Below are positions 31,729-33,889 of a stretch of DNA of 33,889 nucleotides, piece by piece. The first letter of the stretch is position 1, and each line of letters begins with the position of its first letter. Made by a program: the position numbers and the translations under genes. The notes below the pieces were generated by a model that saw only the letters and a list, made by a program, of their open reading frames with translations, was not told the DNA's origin and did not search any database. This DNA comes from Clostridium sp. (GTDB taxonomy: Bacteria > Bacillota > Clostridia > Clostridiales > Clostridiaceae), in the NCBI GenBank assembly GCA_015058375.1, contig SVCK01000080.1, forward strand, positions 1-33,889, read 5' to 3'.

Positions 31729-33588
31729 ATGTTTGATTTTGAGTATCAATTAAAAATCTTACCTGATAAGCCAGGAGTGTATTTAATGAAAAATTCTCTT
31801 GGTGAAATAATTTATGTAGGTAAAGCTAAAATATTAAAAAATAGAGTAAGACAGTATTTTCAAAATAATAAGAACCATTCTACAAAGGTTAGAAGTATGG
31901 TTAAGAATATAGCTGAATTTGAATATATAGTAACTGATTCTGAGATGGAGGCTTTGGTTTTAGAAGGTAATTTAATAAAAAAATATAGACCTAAGTACAA
32001 TATAGCACTAAAAGATGATAAATTTTATCCATTTATTAAGGTTACTTTAAATGAAGACTTTCCAAGGGTATATATGACAAGAAATTTTGTTAAAGATGGA
32101 AGTAAGTATTTCGGACCATATACTAATGTGACTGCTGTATATGAAACAATAGATCTTATTAGAAATATATTTCCTATAAGAACAAGCAAGATGAAGATAA
32201 AAGAAGGAATGCCTGCTTTGAGACCTTGTTTAAATTATCATATTGGAAAATGTATGGCACCATGTGCAGGTTATATATCTAAAGCAGATTATAGAAAAAT
32301 AATTGATGAGATACTTGATATATTAACTGGTAAAGATAAAAAAATAATATCAAAGCTAAAACAAGAAATGATGAAGGAATCGGGAAAATTGAATTTTGAG
32401 AAAGCAGCATATTTAAGAGATAAAATATTAGCTGTACAATCTTTGATTGAAAAACAAAAGGTGTTTAGAGTTGTTGAAGGTGATGAGGATTTTATAAATT
32501 TTTATAAAGATGATAAAGATACGTGTATTCAAATTTTCTTTATGAGAGAAGGAAAGATTACTGGAAGAGAACATTTTATTGTTGAAAATAGTGCGGATGA
32601 AGATGAAGGAGAACTTTTAGAACAATTTATAACAAGTTTCTATTCAGGTACAGCAAAAGTATCGAAAAATATATATTTGCCAACAATTGTAGAAAAAGAT
32701 TTATTAGAGGAATTTCTTACAATAAAACGTGGATCAAAAGTGTGGATTAAAATTCCACAAAAGGGAGAAAAGAAAGATTTATTAGAACTTGTAAAGAATA
32801 ATGCTAAATTAACTTTAGAACAGTTTAAAAGTAAAATACTTATGGAAAAAGAGGAAAATTCAACAGCACTTAAAGAATTAGTAGAAATTTTAGATTTAGA
32901 GTATATTCCTCATAGGATAGAAGCTTATGATATATCTAATATTCAAGGTGTAGATTCAGTTGGATCAATGATAGTTTTTGAAGATGGAAAAGCTAAAAAT
33001 AGTGATTATAGAAGATTTAGAATAAAAACTGTAAAAGGTGCCGATGATTATAATAGTATGAGAGAAGTACTAACTAGAAGATTTGAGCATGGTCTTAAGG
33101 AAATTGAAGAGATAAAGCAAAGAAAAATAGAATTTTCAAAAGGAAAGTTTTCTAGTTTTCCAGACTTAATTATGATGGATGGAGGAAAAGGCCAAGTTAA
33201 TGTTGCACTAGAAGTTTTAAAGTCATTAGGAATAAATATAGATGTATGTGGTCTTGTTAAGGATGATAAACATCAAACTAGAGGCATAATATATAACAAT
33301 AAAGAAATAATTATAAACAGAAGTTCAAATTTAATGCAACTTATTAGAAGGGTTCAGGATGAAGTGCATAGATTTGCAATAACTTATCATAGAAGTTTAA
33401 GAGGCAAAAGAGTGTTGCATTCAGTGTTGGATGAAATACCTAATATAGGTTCTAAAAGAAAAATGGATTTATTAAAAAAGTTTGGAGGTGTAGAAAATAT
33501 TAAGAAGGCAACTTTAGAAGAACTCATGGAATTACCTAGTATAGATAAAAGAAGTGCAGAAAGTATAATAAACTTTTTTAAAAGATAA
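31729..33588 (+). CDS. uvrC: Excinuclease ABC subunit C
   Basis: A 619-residue dual-incision nuclease of excision repair. The N-terminal GIY-YIG domain (about 12-92, KPGVYLMKN and EIIYVGKAK) makes the 3' cut. A cysteine cluster (CLNYHIGKCMAPCAG) follows, then a UVR motif near 205-235 (LNFEKAAYLRDKI). The RNase H-like domain (about 380-540, IEAYDISNIQGVDSVGSMIV region, LIMMDGGKGQ) makes the 5' cut, and helix-hairpin-helix motifs (GSKRKMDLLKKFGG, LPSIDKRSAESII) bind DNA. Full length. AAAGGA precedes ATG 31729. I see no LexA box or good promoter upstream, so it may be read through from pbpA. Confidence 0.97.
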   Translation: MFDFEYQLKILPDKPGVYLMKNSLGEIIYVGKAKILKNRVRQYFQNNKNHSTKVRSMVKNIAEFEYIVTDSEMEALVLEGNLIKKYRPKYNIALKDDKFYPFIKVTLNEDFPRVYMTRNFVKDGSKYFGPYTNVTAVYETIDLIRNIFPIRTSKMKIKEGMPALRPCLNYHIGKCMAPCAGYISKADYRKIIDEILDILTGKDKKIISKLKQEMMKESGKLNFEKAAYLRDKILAVQSLIEKQKVFRVVEGDEDFINFYKDDKDTCIQIFFMREGKITGREHFIVENSADEDEGELLEQFITSFYSGTAKVSKNIYLPTIVEKDLLEEFLTIKRGSKVWIKIPQKGEKKDLLELVKNNAKLTLEQFKSKILMEKEENSTALKELVEILDLEYIPHRIEAYDISNIQGVDSVGSMIVFEDGKAKNSDYRRFRIKTVKGADDYNSMREVLTRRFEHGLKEIEEIKQRKIEFSKGKFSSFPDLIMMDGGKGQVNVALEVLKSLGINIDVCGLVKDDKHQTRGIIYNNKEIIINRSSNLMQLIRRVQDEVHRFAITYHRSLRGKRVLHSVLDEIPNIGSKRKMDLLKKFGGVENIKKATLEELMELPSIDKRSAESIINFFKR

Positions 33589-33589
33589 T

Positions 33590-33618
33590 TTGTGCCTTGT
33601 TTTCTAAAATGTTATAAT
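33590..33618 (+). promoter_or_regulatory. Possible promoter of murB
   Basis: TATAAT (33613-33618) is preceded at 17 nt by TTGTGC (33590-33595), about 50 nt before the start codon. The -35 match is moderate. Confidence 0.5.
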
Positions 33619-33670
33619 TTATACTTAGTTAGTAAAAACATAAAAGTTATTAAAGTTTGAGGAGTTAGAT

Positions 33671-33889
33671 ATGAATCAGTATTTAAAATATAAAGATTTA
33701 TTTGAAAAAATATATTTAGAAAATGAAATAATGATAGATGAAGAGATGAAAAATCATATTTATTTTAAAGTTGGAGGACCAGCAGATATTTTCTTAACTC
33801 CAAAAAGTGTTGAGCAACTAGCAGAAACAGTAAAGATTTGCAGAGAAAATAATATACCATATTTCATTATTGGAAACGGATCAAATTTA
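33671..33889 (+). CDS. murB: UDP-N-acetylmuramate dehydrogenase (5' part, runs off the window)
   Basis: The first 73 codons of an open frame that continues past the right edge. The visible residues match the N-terminus of MurB, which reduces UDP-N-acetylglucosamine enolpyruvate to UDP-N-acetylmuramate in cell-wall precursor synthesis. Diagnostic FAD-binding segments are HIYFKVGGPADIFLTP and, at the edge, IIGNGSNL. ATG 33671 has GAGGAG 6 nt upstream. The order uvrC-murB is common in clostridia. The incomplete end is due to the window, not a mutation. Confidence 0.93.
   Translation, partial: MNQYLKYKDLFEKIYLENEIMIDEEMKNHIYFKVGGPADIFLTPKSVEQLAETVKICRENNIPYFIIGNGSNL

Overview
The window is a low-GC, Gram-positive, anaerobe-type chromosome segment. 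It is almost certainly from Clostridium sensu stricto or a close relative. The reasons are very AT-rich DNA, strong AGGAGG-type ribosome sites, A/T-ending codons, SigA-like promoters, sporulation-linked genes (an AbrB-family regulator with Spo0A-type boxes, a GerS-like protein), a DUF6514 protein, and gene orders known from Firmicutes (trmN6-rsmI-abrB, ftsE-ftsX-ctp-minJ-like-uvrB-uvrA, uvrC-murB). No species can be named from sequence alone. Nearly all of the window is core genome. I see no phage, insertion sequence, CRISPR array or biosynthetic island.

Layout. 1-250: the end of an rRNA operon (5S rRNA, tRNA-Phe, terminator). 399-2936: an aldose-epimerase-like enzyme, a cytoplasmic parvulin-type prolyl isomerase and, on the minus strand, a HAD phosphatase behind tRNA-Pro. 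3166-6234: a secreted coiled-coil NlpC/P60 peptidoglycan hydrolase, then trmN6 and rsmI. 6276-7013: abrB on the minus strand with two good promoters and a Spo0A-type box, and a long AT-rich divergent regulatory region. 7014-11555: a DUF1836 protein, a PD-(D/E)XK nuclease/XPD-DinG helicase fusion, a YihY membrane protein and a short SSB. 11778-15143: a DUF6514 protein, bifunctional NAD(P)HX repair enzyme, GerS-like protein and a mazEF (ndoAI-ndoA) pair whose antitoxin lacks a visible DNA-binding domain. 15396-17163: split transketolase. 17398-19114: two tandem YitT paralogues. 19241-23408: ftsE, ftsX, a Ctp protease and a MinJ-like PDZ protein. 23566-28392: uvrB-uvrA behind a promoter with a LexA-type box. 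28489-31659: FHA protein, SEDS glycosyltransferase and class B PBP. 31729-33588: uvrC. 33671-end: the start of murB.

The genes fall into three working groups. The first is envelope growth and division: the NlpC/P60 hydrolase, FtsEX, the Ctp protease, the MinJ-like protein, the FHA-SEDS-PBP module and murB. In other Firmicutes FtsEX activates coiled-coil hydrolases of the type seen at 3261. The second is DNA repair: UvrA, UvrB and UvrC are all present, and uvrBA looks SOS-controlled. The third is RNA modification and stress control: TrmN6, RsmI and MazF. The points most worth checking are small-scale regulatory structures rather than a new multi-gene system: a Shine-Dalgarno/hairpin/start arrangement on the hydrolase gene, the truncated MazE with a consensus promoter, Spo0A-type boxes around abrB, and several perfect inverted repeats of unknown role.
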